Notes: generated by a model not told the origin, from the letters alone. DNA of 64,000 nt from Metasolibacillus fluoroglycofenilyticus (GCF_003049645.1 NZ_PYWK01000001.1:620001-684000), one strand, 5' to 3'; numbered from the stretch's first letter, positions 25,140 to 34,603 are shown. Program-made: numbers and translations.

Positions 25140-26351
25140 ATGACAATAACATCCATTAACTTGCCTAAAATGAGTTTGAATATGGAAGAAGGAACGATTG
25201 TTAGCTGGTTAGTAAAAGAAGGTCAGCAGGTGCAAAAAGGCGATGCTCTTTTTGAAGTTCAAACTGATAAAGCTATATCTGAAGTTGAGGCTAATAAGGA
25301 CGGTTACTTAAGAGAAATTTTAGTGCAAGATGGAAAAACGGTAGCAGTTGGAACAGCGGTAGGGGTGCTAGTAGATGACCTTGCTGAACAGTCGGAGGAG
25401 CTAAAGCCTGTGCAAGAAGAGAAGGCGAAAGTAGCTCCTATAGAAGAAGTAGTACAAAAACAATTAATACAGATTAAAAAAAGTCCCAATGCTGCAAGGC
25501 TACGCATTTCACCAGTTTCAAGAAAGCTTATTGCACAACATGACTTAGACCCTACAAAAATTGACGCGACAGGACCTTTAGGAAGAATTGTTTTACGCGA
25601 TGTCTACCGAGAAATTGACAAATTACAAAAGCTTGAACAAGGGCTAGTAAATACGGAAGCAAGCTTGGAAAAGGTGACAGCTATTCGTAAAGCAATTGCT
25701 CAAAATTTAACGAAGAGTGTTCAAGAAATTCCGCAATTTACAATTACAAAGGAAGTAGCTGTTGAAAAATTAGAACATTCAAGAATTGAGATGAATACAT
25801 TCAGTAGTGGTGAATCGCGATTGTCGATGAATGACTTTTTAATTAAAGCAATTGCCGATACAATTGCTGTTCATCCAAAATTTAATAACTATTATATCGT
25901 AAAAAATAACGAGCATTATATTCAGAATAATAAGTCAATTCATATCGGGTTGGCGGTTGCAACAGAGAAGGGGCTATTTGTTCCAGTTATTCGAAATGTA
26001 GAGGCAAAATCTTTAGTAGAAATTATGCAGGAAAGAAAGCGTCTAATTGAAAAAACGAAGCAAGGAAAGCTATCACCAGAAGAAATGTCGGGTGCAACAT
26101 TTACAATTTCATCTCTAGGCTCATTTAATATTAAGCAATTTACCGCAATCATTAACCCTCCCGAAAGTGGCATTTTAGCTGTAGGCAAAGTGGAAGATTA
26201 TCTTTACTTGGAGCAGGGAGAAGTAAAATCACAAAAACGTCTGAACTTAACAGCTAGCTTTGATCACCGTTTAGTGGATGGGGCAGATGGTGCTCAATTT
26301 ATGAATACGCTTGAGGAAGTGCTGATTAAAGATAGCTGGTATTTATTTTAA
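25140..26351 (+). CDS. Dihydrolipoyl acyltransferase (E2) of a 2-oxo acid dehydrogenase
   Basis: The 403-residue protein has one lipoyl domain with Lys44 in TDKAISEVEA, a peripheral subunit-binding domain (about 122-160, ISPVSRKLIAQHDLDPTKI) and a catalytic domain ending in FDHRLVDGADGA with His376 and Asp380. It transfers the acyl group from E1 to coenzyme A. The acyl specificity cannot be read by eye. The ribosome binding site is AGGAGGG. Confidence 0.93.
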   Translation: MTITSINLPKMSLNMEEGTIVSWLVKEGQQVQKGDALFEVQTDKAISEVEANKDGYLREILVQDGKTVAVGTAVGVLVDDLAEQSEELKPVQEEKAKVAPIEEVVQKQLIQIKKSPNAARLRISPVSRKLIAQHDLDPTKIDATGPLGRIVLRDVYREIDKLQKLEQGLVNTEASLEKVTAIRKAIAQNLTKSVQEIPQFTITKEVAVEKLEHSRIEMNTFSSGESRLSMNDFLIKAIADTIAVHPKFNNYYIVKNNEHYIQNNKSIHIGLAVATEKGLFVPVIRNVEAKSLVEIMQERKRLIEKTKQGKLSPEEMSGATFTISSLGSFNIKQFTAIINPPESGILAVGKVEDYLYLEQGEVKSQKRLNLTASFDHRLVDGADGAQFMNTLEEVLIKDSWYLF

Positions 26352-26364
26352 TAGGGGGATGGCT

Positions 26365-27144
26365 ATGTACACCATTGACTTACAACAAAAGGTTGCAATA
26401 GTAACGGGGGCACATCAAGGAATTGGCTTACAAATTGCTATTGCTTTACTCGATGCAGGTTGCAAATGTGTTCTTGTAGATTTAAACGAAGAAATTCAAA
26501 CAACAGCTAACCGTTTAGCGGAGCAATTTCCAAACCAAGTTTATGCTGTGCAAGGGGATATTCGCACGAAAAAATCATGTGAAGAGATATTCGTAAAAAC
26601 GATGGATAAATTCGCTCGAGTAGATATTTTAGTAAACAACGCAGGCATTATGCGAACGACTCCATTCCTTGAGGTATCTGAGGAAGAGTGGGATTTAGTA
26701 ATGACCATTAACTTAAAGGGCATGTTCTTTTTAACACAGATTGTAGCAACATACATGAAGGATAATCAAATCGAGGGGTCCATCATTAATATGTCTTCTA
26801 TTGCTGGAAGGAGTGGGCGACCTTTAGCACCACATTATGCAGCAAGTAAAGCTGCGGTAATTAGCTTAACAAAGTCAAGTGCTGAGGCATTCGGGAAATT
26901 TAACATTCGTACAAATGCATTATGTCCAGGCGTAATTTCTACACCAATGATGGATGAAATATTTGAAAAAAGAAAGATTATCGAAAAACAAGACCCGCGT
27001 GATACATTTTTACAACGCATTAAGCTAGACAGATTAGGAACACCAGAAGACATTGCAAAAGCAGCATTATTCCTAAGCTCAGACTTAAGTAGCTATATAA
27101 ATGGACAAGCGATAAATGTTTGTGGTGGGTATGAGATGAATTGA
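26365..27144 (+). CDS. Short-chain dehydrogenase/reductase
   Basis: ATG at 26365 is chosen because the GGGGG site is directly against the ATG at 26359. The 259-residue enzyme has the nucleotide motif TGAHQGIG, NNAG, and the Ser-Tyr-Lys triad with YAASK, followed by NALCPGVISTPM. It probably oxidises or reduces an alcohol/keto intermediate of the pathway. It is the last of the tightly packed enzyme genes, and a weak hairpin follows before the transporter genes. Confidence 0.9.
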   Translation: MYTIDLQQKVAIVTGAHQGIGLQIAIALLDAGCKCVLVDLNEEIQTTANRLAEQFPNQVYAVQGDIRTKKSCEEIFVKTMDKFARVDILVNNAGIMRTTPFLEVSEEEWDLVMTINLKGMFFLTQIVATYMKDNQIEGSIINMSSIAGRSGRPLAPHYAASKAAVISLTKSSAEAFGKFNIRTNALCPGVISTPMMDEIFEKRKIIEKQDPRDTFLQRIKLDRLGTPEDIAKAALFLSSDLSSYINGQAINVCGGYEMN

Positions 27145-27177
27145 TTTTATCTTATTCTAGCAATCTCTATTGTGGTA

Positions 27178-27203
27178 AAAAGACTTGGCAATGGGATAGT
27201 CTT
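27178..27203 (+). terminator. Weak hairpin between the SDR gene and dctP
   Basis: AAAGACT (27178-27184) pairs with AGTCTTT (27197-27203) and is followed by C-rich sequence, not T. It could attenuate or mark an mRNA processing site. Confidence 0.4.
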
Positions 27204-27286
27204 TCAGGGGCGTTAAATATAACAGTACTAAAAAATAATTCGTAGTATAACAATTGAAATAATTGGTATAAGGGGAGTGTATTATA

Positions 27287-28321
27287 TTGAAAAGAAAATA
27301 TGCGTTATTGGTTAGTCTCATTTTAGTTTTAGTATTAGCTGTAGTAGGGTGCGGAAATTCAGAAAATGGTTCAAGTTCAAATGGTGAATCGGGCAACGGT
27401 AGTAAAGGGGAAAAGCTAGTGCTTCGTATGGGATATGTAATGGCTGAAAATTCACCGACACATGAAGCTGTGCAAGAGTTTGCTAAAAACGTTGCTGAGC
27501 GTACAGATGGAATGATTGAAATTCAACCATTCCCTAACTCAACATTAGGTAGTGACTCTGATGTATTAGAGCAAGCGAAGTTAGGTACTCCTGTAATTGC
27601 ATATAACAATCCATCAGGATTATCAGACATAGTTCCAGATTTATCAATTTTAGGAGGGCCTTTCTTAGTCGATGATTGGAATCAATTAAGCAAAGTTATT
27701 AATTCTGATTTTATGAAAGAGCAAGAGGCTACTTTGCAGGAAAATGGTTTGCGCGTTCTGGCGTTTAATTGGTATTTCGGTGCGCGTCATGTAATTTCTG
27801 ATCGTGAAGTGAAAACACCAGCAGATTTAAAAGGTGCAAAGATTCGTTCATCTCCGCTACCAATGTGGGAAGAAACAATTAAAGCGATGGGTGGCAGTCC
27901 TACATCATTGGAGTGGGCAGAAGTTTACCCCGGATTAGAGCAAGGAGTAATCGTAGGTGCTGAGGCACCATTAGAAACGATTTATACGAGCAAGTTACAT
28001 GAAGTAGCTAATCATATTTCATTAACAGGTCATTTTAAACAAGTAAATGGTTGGTTAATGAGTGAAAAAGTATTCTCTTCACTGTCGGAAGAACACCAGA
28101 AGATTCTTTTAGAAGAAGCAAAATCTGTAGGGGAAAAACTAACACAATTAACAATTGAGAAAGAAAAAGAGTATGAGCAAAAGTTAAAGGATGAAGGTGT
28201 AACTATTACTGAACCAGATGTAGACGCTTTCAAAGAAGCGACTTTAAAAGTTTATGATATTCTTTCGAGTAGTTGGAGCCAAGGGGTTTATGAAAAAGTA
28301 AAAAACGAGATTGAAAAGTAA
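27287..28321 (+). CDS. dctP: TRAP transporter solute-binding protein (DctP family)
   Basis: The 344-residue lipoprotein starts with TTG, about 7 nt after AGGGGAGTG. Its signal ends at AVVGCG (Cys22) and a Gly/Ser/Asn-rich linker follows. The DctP fold shows RMGYVMAENSPTHEA, the central GAKIRSSPLPMWEE with the Arg that usually salt-bridges the substrate carboxylate, and EWAEVYPGLEQGVIVGAE. It should capture a carboxylate outside the cell and present it to DctQM. Confidence 0.92.
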   Translation: MKRKYALLVSLILVLVLAVVGCGNSENGSSSNGESGNGSKGEKLVLRMGYVMAENSPTHEAVQEFAKNVAERTDGMIEIQPFPNSTLGSDSDVLEQAKLGTPVIAYNNPSGLSDIVPDLSILGGPFLVDDWNQLSKVINSDFMKEQEATLQENGLRVLAFNWYFGARHVISDREVKTPADLKGAKIRSSPLPMWEETIKAMGGSPTSLEWAEVYPGLEQGVIVGAEAPLETIYTSKLHEVANHISLTGHFKQVNGWLMSEKVFSSLSEEHQKILLEEAKSVGEKLTQLTIEKEKEYEQKLKDEGVTITEPDVDAFKEATLKVYDILSSSWSQGVYEKVKNEIEK

Positions 28322-28331
28322 CTAATGTTTT

Positions 28332-28363
28332 AGAATAAGGCAATTAGATAATTGCCTTATTCT
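28332..28363 (+). terminator. Hairpin between dctP and dctQ
   Basis: A perfect 14-bp stem, AGAATAAGGCAATT/AATTGCCTTATTCT, surrounds a 4-nt loop and is followed by TCTC. Partial termination or 3' protection here would give more binding protein than membrane subunits. Confidence 0.7.
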
Positions 28364-28387
28364 TCTCTACAAAGGTGGGAAAAGCAG

Positions 28388-28849
28388 ATGTTCATGAAAG
28401 TTATATCATTAGTAGAAGAGGCAATAGTATTCATATTAACAGCAATTTTAGTAGTGTTAACCTTTATAAATGTTATCTTACGTTACTTCTTTAATTATTC
28501 GATATCAGGTTCCGTAGAAATCTCAATTCTTTTATTTGCTTGGATTATTTTTGTCGGATCTAGTATGGCTTTTAAATATAAGAACCATATATCAATAGAT
28601 ATAGTAGAAGCGTTGCTGCCGACGACAGCCAAAAAAATACTTAATTTTATGATTTCAACTATTTTATTAGTTTTCACTGCTGTGATGAGTGTATACGGTA
28701 CAGTGCTGACAATTAATGTATTAGGGGAAAGTTTAGGGGCTACGACGATACCGAAATCATTGGTTTATTCAGCATTTCCAGTTGGCTTTGGGCTTATGAC
28801 AATTCGTTTAATTCAACAATTATTTAAAACAGTTAAAGGGGAGGGATAA
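28388..28849 (+). CDS. dctQ: TRAP transporter small membrane subunit (DctQ)
   Basis: ATG at 28388 follows AAGGTGGG; the in-frame extension upstream lies in the hairpin. The 153-residue protein has four membrane helices and the DctQ hallmarks FINVILRYFFNYSISGSVEIS and WIIFVGSSMAFKYKNHISIDIV. It supports the large subunit DctM encoded 2 nt downstream. Confidence 0.9.
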   Translation: MFMKVISLVEEAIVFILTAILVVLTFINVILRYFFNYSISGSVEISILLFAWIIFVGSSMAFKYKNHISIDIVEALLPTTAKKILNFMISTILLVFTAVMSVYGTVLTINVLGESLGATTIPKSLVYSAFPVGFGLMTIRLIQQLFKTVKGEG

Positions 28850-28851
28850 AA

Positions 28852-30120
28852 ATGGCAATTTTAATAATAGCTTTAATGTTAGTACTAATGATGATAGGTA
28901 TGCCAATAGCATTCTCTATTTTTATCCCAACATTAATCTTTTTCATTGTTGAACCATCAGTATCAATAGAAGTATTTATTCAACGTATTATTTCGGGTAC
29001 ACAGTCATTTCCTTTATTAGCAATTCCGTTCTTTATTTTAACGGGCTATTTGATGAATGAAAGTGATATTTCACGAAGATTGATTAATTTATCCTCGGCT
29101 GCTATCGGACATATCAAGGGGGGAATTGGGTATATTAATATTCTTGTTAATACTTTCATGGCAGGAATGTCAGGCTCATCTAACGCAGATGCTGCTGTAT
29201 TATCAAAATTATTAGTAGATCCAATGGAAAAGAAAGGTTATAGCAGAGGCTTAGCAGCAGGAATAACAGCTGCTTCTTCATTAATTGCTCCCATTATTCC
29301 TCCAAGTATTGCTTTAATCATGTATGGATTTATGGCGGAAGTATCCATTGGACGATTATTTATGGCTGGTATTTTACCGGGTATTGTAATGGCAATCTTT
29401 TTATTAGCCTTTAACTTCATTTACGCACAAAAAAATGATTTACCTAAAGAACATGAACATTTTTCAGCTAAGGAAGTATATCGTACATTTCTTCAAGGGA
29501 TTTTAGCATTGTTCACACCTATTATTATTGTTGGAGGAATTCGTTTAGGAATAATGACTCCTACAGAAGCGGGAGCAATTACAGTTGTTTATGCGTTTTG
29601 TATCGGTTATTTTGTATACAAAAAACTTACTTTAAACACACTTCGAGATGCTATAAAGGAATCTGCCTTACTTACATCAGTAGTTATGATTATCGTAGCA
29701 GCATCCTCTGCTTTTGGATGGGTATTAACATGGGAAAGGATTCCGCAACAAGTAGCACAATTTGTATTGGGAATTTCAGACCATCCATTAGTAGTATTGC
29801 TTTTAATTAATATTATGTTGCTAATTATTGGAATGTTTATCGAAGGAACAGCAAGTATTGTGCTATTAACTCCTTTACTTGTCCCGTTAATTACAGAGGT
29901 AGGGATTGACCCTATTCACTTTGGAATTGTAATGGTAATGAATCTTGCAATTGGAAGTATTACACCTCCTCTTGGCACAGTGATGTTTACTACAAGTGCA
30001 GCAGCTAAAATTTCACTTACTGAGTTTCTTAAGAAAAGTTGGCCTCTATACTTAGTCCTGTTATTAGCATTAGCTGTCGTAACATGTATTCCACAACTAT
30101 CTTTATTATTAGTTAAATAA
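28852..30120 (+). CDS. dctM: TRAP transporter large membrane subunit (DctM)
   Basis: The 422-residue protein has about twelve membrane segments. It shows typical DctM motifs such as FPLLAIPFFILTGYLMN, MAGMSGSSNADAAVLSKLLVDPM, AAASSLIAPIIPPSIALIMYG, and the second repeat NLAIGSITPPLGTVMF. It uses a Na+ or H+ gradient to import the acid bound by DctP. It ends the LacI-controlled block and is followed by a terminator. Confidence 0.95.
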   Translation: MAILIIALMLVLMMIGMPIAFSIFIPTLIFFIVEPSVSIEVFIQRIISGTQSFPLLAIPFFILTGYLMNESDISRRLINLSSAAIGHIKGGIGYINILVNTFMAGMSGSSNADAAVLSKLLVDPMEKKGYSRGLAAGITAASSLIAPIIPPSIALIMYGFMAEVSIGRLFMAGILPGIVMAIFLLAFNFIYAQKNDLPKEHEHFSAKEVYRTFLQGILALFTPIIIVGGIRLGIMTPTEAGAITVVYAFCIGYFVYKKLTLNTLRDAIKESALLTSVVMIIVAASSAFGWVLTWERIPQQVAQFVLGISDHPLVVLLLINIMLLIIGMFIEGTASIVLLTPLLVPLITEVGIDPIHFGIVMVMNLAIGSITPPLGTVMFTTSAAAKISLTEFLKKSWPLYLVLLLALAVVTCIPQLSLLLVK

Positions 30121-30131
30121 TCATTAAAATG

Positions 30132-30176
30132 GGTGTCGAGAAATGTATGTATGAGCATACTTTTCCGACACCTTTT
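30132..30176 (+). terminator. Terminator of the LacI/TRAP block
   Basis: GGTGTCG (30132-30138) pairs with CGACACC (30166-30172), with a partial inner stem (ATGTATG..CATAC), and TTTT follows. Confidence 0.75.
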
Positions 30177-30285
30177 CTCGGTTAGCTAAATCTAGTTCTC
30201 TTTACAGGTAATCACGCACATCATGTCGAATAAATACGAAACAAGAAGGTGAAAATAGAGTAACTGAGATGAAGGAGTATTATGC

Positions 30286-33200
30286 ATGAGAATAACTGAG
30301 TTTTCTGTGAAACGTCCTGTTTTTACGATAGTAACGATGGCGCTCGTTATCATTTTAGGATTTGTTTCACTGTTTAAAATACCTGTAACTCTTATACCTA
30401 ATTTGAATCCGCCTATTGGTGTTGTAGTGGCAAGCTATCCTGCTGCTAGCCCGCTTGAGGTGAGTGAAAAAGTGACGAAGCCTTTGGAGAGTAGCTTGGC
30501 AACATTACCTGGTATTAAGCGGCTACAATCTACAGCGCAAGAAGGGGCTAATTTAACGATTATTGAATTTAGCTGGACGACTGATATGAATGTGATGCAG
30601 ATGGAAATCATGCAACGTTTAGAAATGGTAACACTACCAGATGGGGTTGGAAAGCCGAGCTTTATGAAGTTCGACCCATCCCAGTTTCCGATTATTCAAT
30701 TAGGCTTGCAGGCAGAGAGCGCGGATGTCGATATACGGCAAATGGCGGAGGCGTTAGAGCAGGAACTGAAGCGAACAGAAGGCGTCGCGAGCATTAATGT
30801 GTCAGGGAAAATTGTAGAGGAAATTAGCATTGTATTAGATGCTGGACAATTGGAAGCAAAGGGATTAACGCAAACAGATATTATCCAGCTTATTCAGGCT
30901 AATAATATTTCTTTGCCTGGTGAAACAGTATCTATAGATGGACAGCAATTAACAACGCGTATTGTTAGTTTGTTGACTTCCCCTAAACAAATAGCCGAGC
31001 TTATTGTTTCGGTGAATCCGTTGACAGGTGAAGCATTACTGCTGCAAGATATTGCCACAGTAGCGCGCAGCGAACAGCCGCAAACGACAATTACACGCGC
31101 TAATGATTATCCAGCACTATTAATTTCAGTACTCCAACAATCGGATGCCAATACGGCGCAAGTATCGGACGCCTTTCAAGAGGCTTTAGAAAAGCTATTG
31201 GCACAGCCTCAATATGCGGATGTTACAGCACATTTATTATTTGACCAAGGTGATTATGTGAGAATTGCCATTGATAATATCGCATCATCGCTATTATTTG
31301 GTGGTATCTTTGCAATGCTCGTCCTATTTGTTTTTTTACGAGGCTTGATTAGCCCTTTAATTGTCGGTATTGCGATTCCTTACGCAGTGATTGTGACGTT
31401 CGTTCTTATTTATTTTGCTGATTTTACGCTGAACATTATGACACTCGGAGCCCTTGCGTTAGGCATCGGGATGCTTGTAGATAACGCTATTGTTGTTATT
31501 GAAAACATTGAACGTCATATGGCGTTAGGGAAATCGCCAAAAGAGGCGACTTTATATGGAACGAAGGAAGTAAGCCTTGCTATTATTGCATCGACATTAA
31601 CGACAGTAGCGGTTTTTTTACCAGTTGTCTTTATTTCAGGCTTAATTGGGCAAATTTTCACCGAATTTGCCTTGACGATTGCCTTTAGCTTATTTGCTTC
31701 GTTAGTCGTTGCATTAACAGTTGTGCCGATGCTAGCTAGTCATTTATTAAAGCCGAAAATGACGAACTTAATAGAGCGACGTCAGCAATCGAAATTTTAT
31801 CAAGCTTATGAAAAACTTATTCGCTGGGGCTTATATAACCGAGCGCTCGTATTAATAACGACTGCACTATTATTTGTGGTGACTAGCTTTATGCTTTATC
31901 GTACGGGAACAGAATTTATACCTTCAACGGATGAGGGCTATGTTTCATTGCAAGTACAGTTGAAAAATGGCGCTTCTATCGAACAAACCGAGAGTGTCGT
32001 AGCGGATATTGAAGATTATATACAGCCGCTTCAGGAAGTGGATGTTGTCGTCAGCGTAATTGGTGGCAATCAGCAATCTATATCGCGCGGTACAGTTAGG
32101 GCAAACGAGGCAGAGCTTTACATTAAGCTTGTGCCAATTGCTGAGCGCAACAACTCAATTTTTGAGCTTGTTGAAGTGATGGAGCAGGATTTAGCAGCAA
32201 TTATAGGAGAGCGTGCAGAAATTGAATTTTCATTAGCCTCATCCTCTGGTTCAACCCCAAATACATTGACATTTCGTGTTACCGATTCAAATGAGGCGCG
32301 ATTACAGGAAGCCGTGCTAGCGATTCAACAAGCTGTAGGAGAAATTGATACAGTGAGCGAAGTGACGACAGATTTAGATAGCATTGTAGAGGAGGTTCAG
32401 ATAGAGGTAAACTCGAAGAAGGCAAAGGATTATGGTCTATTACCTGCTCAAATTGCACAGGCGGTAGGCAGCATGACACGCGGTCTTTATACGACGCAAA
32501 TTATTGCAGAGGATGGCGTTGTACTACCTGTGACAACCGGCTTCGGTGATGCATTTAATACGAATATTGAAGCGCTAAAAAACATGAAGCTACGCACACC
32601 AGCAGGTCTTTTTGTCAAATTAGAAGATGTTGCGACGATTGAGCTAGCGCAAAGAGCGACAGCGATTAGACGTTCAGACCAAGCTTCGGCTGTAGCCTTT
32701 TTCGTTAAATATGCAACGACGGAATCATTAAGTGGCATTTCATCAAAGGTTGATAAAGCAATCGCCACTGTAGCATTGAATGACGCAACACGCATAATAT
32801 TTAGTGGAGATAGAGAGCTATTTGATAGTGCAAAAAACGATATGATATTGGCAATACTACTTGCGGTTGTTTTAGTGTATATCGTTATGGCAGCACAATT
32901 TGAATCATTGAAATATCCGTTCGTTATGCTATTTAGTGTGCCATTAATGGTGATAGGAGTCGCTCTCGCTCTATTTATGACAAATACGCTGCTTGGTATA
33001 ACAGCAATTATTGGTATATTAGTGCTTGTAGGAATTGTTGTGAATAATGGCATTGTACTTGTAGATTATATTAATCAGCAAAAAGAGCAGGGACAGCCAT
33101 CTTTTGAGGCGATTTTAAGCGCTTGTCGTGACCGCTTACGTCCGATTTTAATGACCGCTTTAACAACAATGCTTGGCTTAATTCCGCTTGCATTAGGTAT

Positions 33201-33354
33201 AGGAGAGGGAACAGAGCTAAATCAGCCAATGGCGATTGTTGTGATTGGTGGATTATTCGCATCGACACTGCTCACTTTATTAATTGTACCGATTATTTAT
33301 AGCCTAATGGATAAAGAAACACGCCATTTAAAGAAATCTGTTGCAAAAATATAG
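30286..33354 (+). CDS. swrC: RND-superfamily efflux pump (SwrC/YerP-like)
   Basis: The 1022-residue protein has the AcrB layout: a first helix (about 10-30), a large external loop, helices 2-6, a helix 7, a second large loop and helices 8-12. Characteristic stretches are PNLNPPIGVVVASYPAASP, GIGMLVDNAIVVIENIERHM in helix 4 and GIVVNNGIVLVDYINQ in helix 10. The closest known Gram-positive relative is SwrC of B. subtilis, which exports surfactin. No membrane-fusion partner or regulator is adjacent. ATG follows GAAGGAG. Confidence 0.9.
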   Translation: MRITEFSVKRPVFTIVTMALVIILGFVSLFKIPVTLIPNLNPPIGVVVASYPAASPLEVSEKVTKPLESSLATLPGIKRLQSTAQEGANLTIIEFSWTTDMNVMQMEIMQRLEMVTLPDGVGKPSFMKFDPSQFPIIQLGLQAESADVDIRQMAEALEQELKRTEGVASINVSGKIVEEISIVLDAGQLEAKGLTQTDIIQLIQANNISLPGETVSIDGQQLTTRIVSLLTSPKQIAELIVSVNPLTGEALLLQDIATVARSEQPQTTITRANDYPALLISVLQQSDANTAQVSDAFQEALEKLLAQPQYADVTAHLLFDQGDYVRIAIDNIASSLLFGGIFAMLVLFVFLRGLISPLIVGIAIPYAVIVTFVLIYFADFTLNIMTLGALALGIGMLVDNAIVVIENIERHMALGKSPKEATLYGTKEVSLAIIASTLTTVAVFLPVVFISGLIGQIFTEFALTIAFSLFASLVVALTVVPMLASHLLKPKMTNLIERRQQSKFYQAYEKLIRWGLYNRALVLITTALLFVVTSFMLYRTGTEFIPSTDEGYVSLQVQLKNGASIEQTESVVADIEDYIQPLQEVDVVVSVIGGNQQSISRGTVRANEAELYIKLVPIAERNNSIFELVEVMEQDLAAIIGERAEIEFSLASSSGSTPNTLTFRVTDSNEARLQEAVLAIQQAVGEIDTVSEVTTDLDSIVEEVQIEVNSKKAKDYGLLPAQIAQAVGSMTRGLYTTQIIAEDGVVLPVTTGFGDAFNTNIEALKNMKLRTPAGLFVKLEDVATIELAQRATAIRRSDQASAVAFFVKYATTESLSGISSKVDKAIATVALNDATRIIFSGDRELFDSAKNDMILAILLAVVLVYIVMAAQFESLKYPFVMLFSVPLMVIGVALALFMTNTLLGITAIIGILVLVGIVVNNGIVLVDYINQQKEQGQPSFEAILSACRDRLRPILMTALTTMLGLIPLALGIGEGTELNQPMAIVVIGGLFASTLLTLLIVPIIYSLMDKETRHLKKSVAKI

Positions 33355-33369
33355 TATTTCACTTATACT
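33341..33369 (+). promoter_or_regulatory. Sigma-A promoter of the terC riboswitch transcript
   Basis: TTGCAA (33341-33346), a 17-bp spacer and TATACT (33364-33369) overlap the end of the RND gene and lie about 30 bp before the riboswitch. Confidence 0.75.
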
Positions 33370-33403
33370 AAGTACACATTAAAATATCCATTGACATTAT
33401 GTC

Positions 33404-33542
33404 AAAGGGGAGTAGCTATAAGTATTGATAGGACTGTTGAATCTAACAGCAGCCTACAACTAACTTACTTCACATTCGTCATTACATGGCTCTGCCATCG
33501 GGTGTGATAGCAATGAAATTTGCTTAGCAAGACCTTTGCCTG
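33404..33542 (+). ncRNA. yybP-ykoY (Mn2+) riboswitch
   Basis: The aptamer opens with AAAGGGGAGTAGCT (33404-33417) and closes with AGCAAGACCTTTGCC (33526-33540), the strongly conserved ends of this class, with a hairpin-rich middle in between. The class binds Mn2+ and usually turns on exporters. The gene downstream, a TerC-family protein, is the typical partner (YkoY). Confidence 0.93.
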
Positions 33543-33565
33543 CTTTTTAGGCATAGGTCTTTTTT
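33530..33565 (+). terminator. Riboswitch expression-platform terminator
   Basis: AGACCTTTGCCT (33530-33541) pairs with AGGCATAGGTCT (33549-33560) with one mismatch, followed by TTTTT. The left arm is part of the aptamer P1, so Mn2+ binding and termination exclude each other. Confidence 0.9.
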
Positions 33566-33631
33566 GTTGCCTTAAAAAGGTATTCGAAGTGCATGAAAAT
33601 GGGTATACAATAACTAGAGGAGGAACTGATG

Positions 33632-34396
33632 ATGGAAGCAATCTTATTAGAATATGCATGGGTACTTTTAGTCCTTGTCGTATTAGAAGGTTTACTTGCA
33701 GCAGATAACGCAGTGGTTATGGCGGTTATGGTCAAACATTTACCACAGGAACAACAAAAGAAAGCACTATTTTATGGATTATTTGGAGCGTTTATTTTCA
33801 GGTTCGCAGCATTGTTTTTAATTACAGTTTTAGTGAACTATTGGCAAATTCAAGCGCTTGGTGCAGCATATTTATTATTTATCTCATTCAAACATATTTA
33901 TGATGCGAAGTTTAAGAAAGATAAGGATGAGGAGCAGGTAAAGGAAAAGAAAGGCTCTGGCTTCTGGATGACTGTTGTGAAAGTAGAGCTAGCCGATATT
34001 GCATTCGCTATCGATTCAATGCTTGCAGCAGTAGCAATTGCAGTAACATTACCGCATTTAACAGAATATCACATTGGCGGTATCAATGCGGGGCAGTTCT
34101 CTGTTATGTTCCTAGGTGGTCTAATCGGTTTAATCATCATGCGTTTTGCAGCACAATGGTTTGTGAAAATCTTGAACAAGCTCCCATCACTTGAAACAGC
34201 CGCCTTTTTAATTGTTGGCTGGGTAGGAGTAAAATTAGTCGTGTTAACATTAGCGCATGAAAAAGTGGCATTAATCCCTCATGATTTCCCTCATTCAACG
34301 GTGTGGAAGGCGACATTCTGGATTGTGCTAGTTGCGATTGCAGCAGGTGGCTATTTCTTCAGTGTAGCAAAAAACAAAAAACAACAAATTTCTTAA
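33632..34396 (+). CDS. ykoY: TerC-family membrane protein (YkoY-like Mn2+ exporter)
   Basis: The protein of about 254 residues has seven to eight membrane helices. TerC motifs with acidic metal-binding residues are present: EGLLAADNAVVMAVMVKHLP in the first half and VELADIAFAIDSMLAAVAI in the second. The Mn2+ riboswitch upstream strongly suggests a role in Mn2+ export or metalation of secreted proteins, as found for TerC proteins in Bacillus. AGGAGG lies 8 nt before ATG 33632; ATG 33629 is also possible. A terminator follows. Confidence 0.92.
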   Translation: MEAILLEYAWVLLVLVVLEGLLAADNAVVMAVMVKHLPQEQQKKALFYGLFGAFIFRFAALFLITVLVNYWQIQALGAAYLLFISFKHIYDAKFKKDKDEEQVKEKKGSGFWMTVVKVELADIAFAIDSMLAAVAIAVTLPHLTEYHIGGINAGQFSVMFLGGLIGLIIMRFAAQWFVKILNKLPSLETAAFLIVGWVGVKLVVLTLAHEKVALIPHDFPHSTVWKATFWIVLVAIAAGGYFFSVAKNKKQQIS

Positions 34397-34407
34397 ACAA
34401 TAAAAAG

Positions 34408-34452
34408 CAACTGTCGAGCAAAGAACAAAAACTTTACGGCAGTTGTTTTTTT
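34408..34452 (+). terminator. Terminator after the TerC gene
   Basis: CAACTGTCG (34408-34416) pairs with CGGCAGTTG (34437-34445) with one G-U, followed by seven T. Confidence 0.88.
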
Positions 34453-34603
34453 ATTGTTAGAATAGTTAGTGAAAATTGCAGATAACTCACCAGTGAACAT
34501 TTTTGAAAGAAGTTGAAATATACCATCACTTTCCTATTGCCCCTTTTCTTTTTTCGTTACATTGTCTATACTAATGACTACCTAAAGAAGGAAGGGCATT
34601 TAG

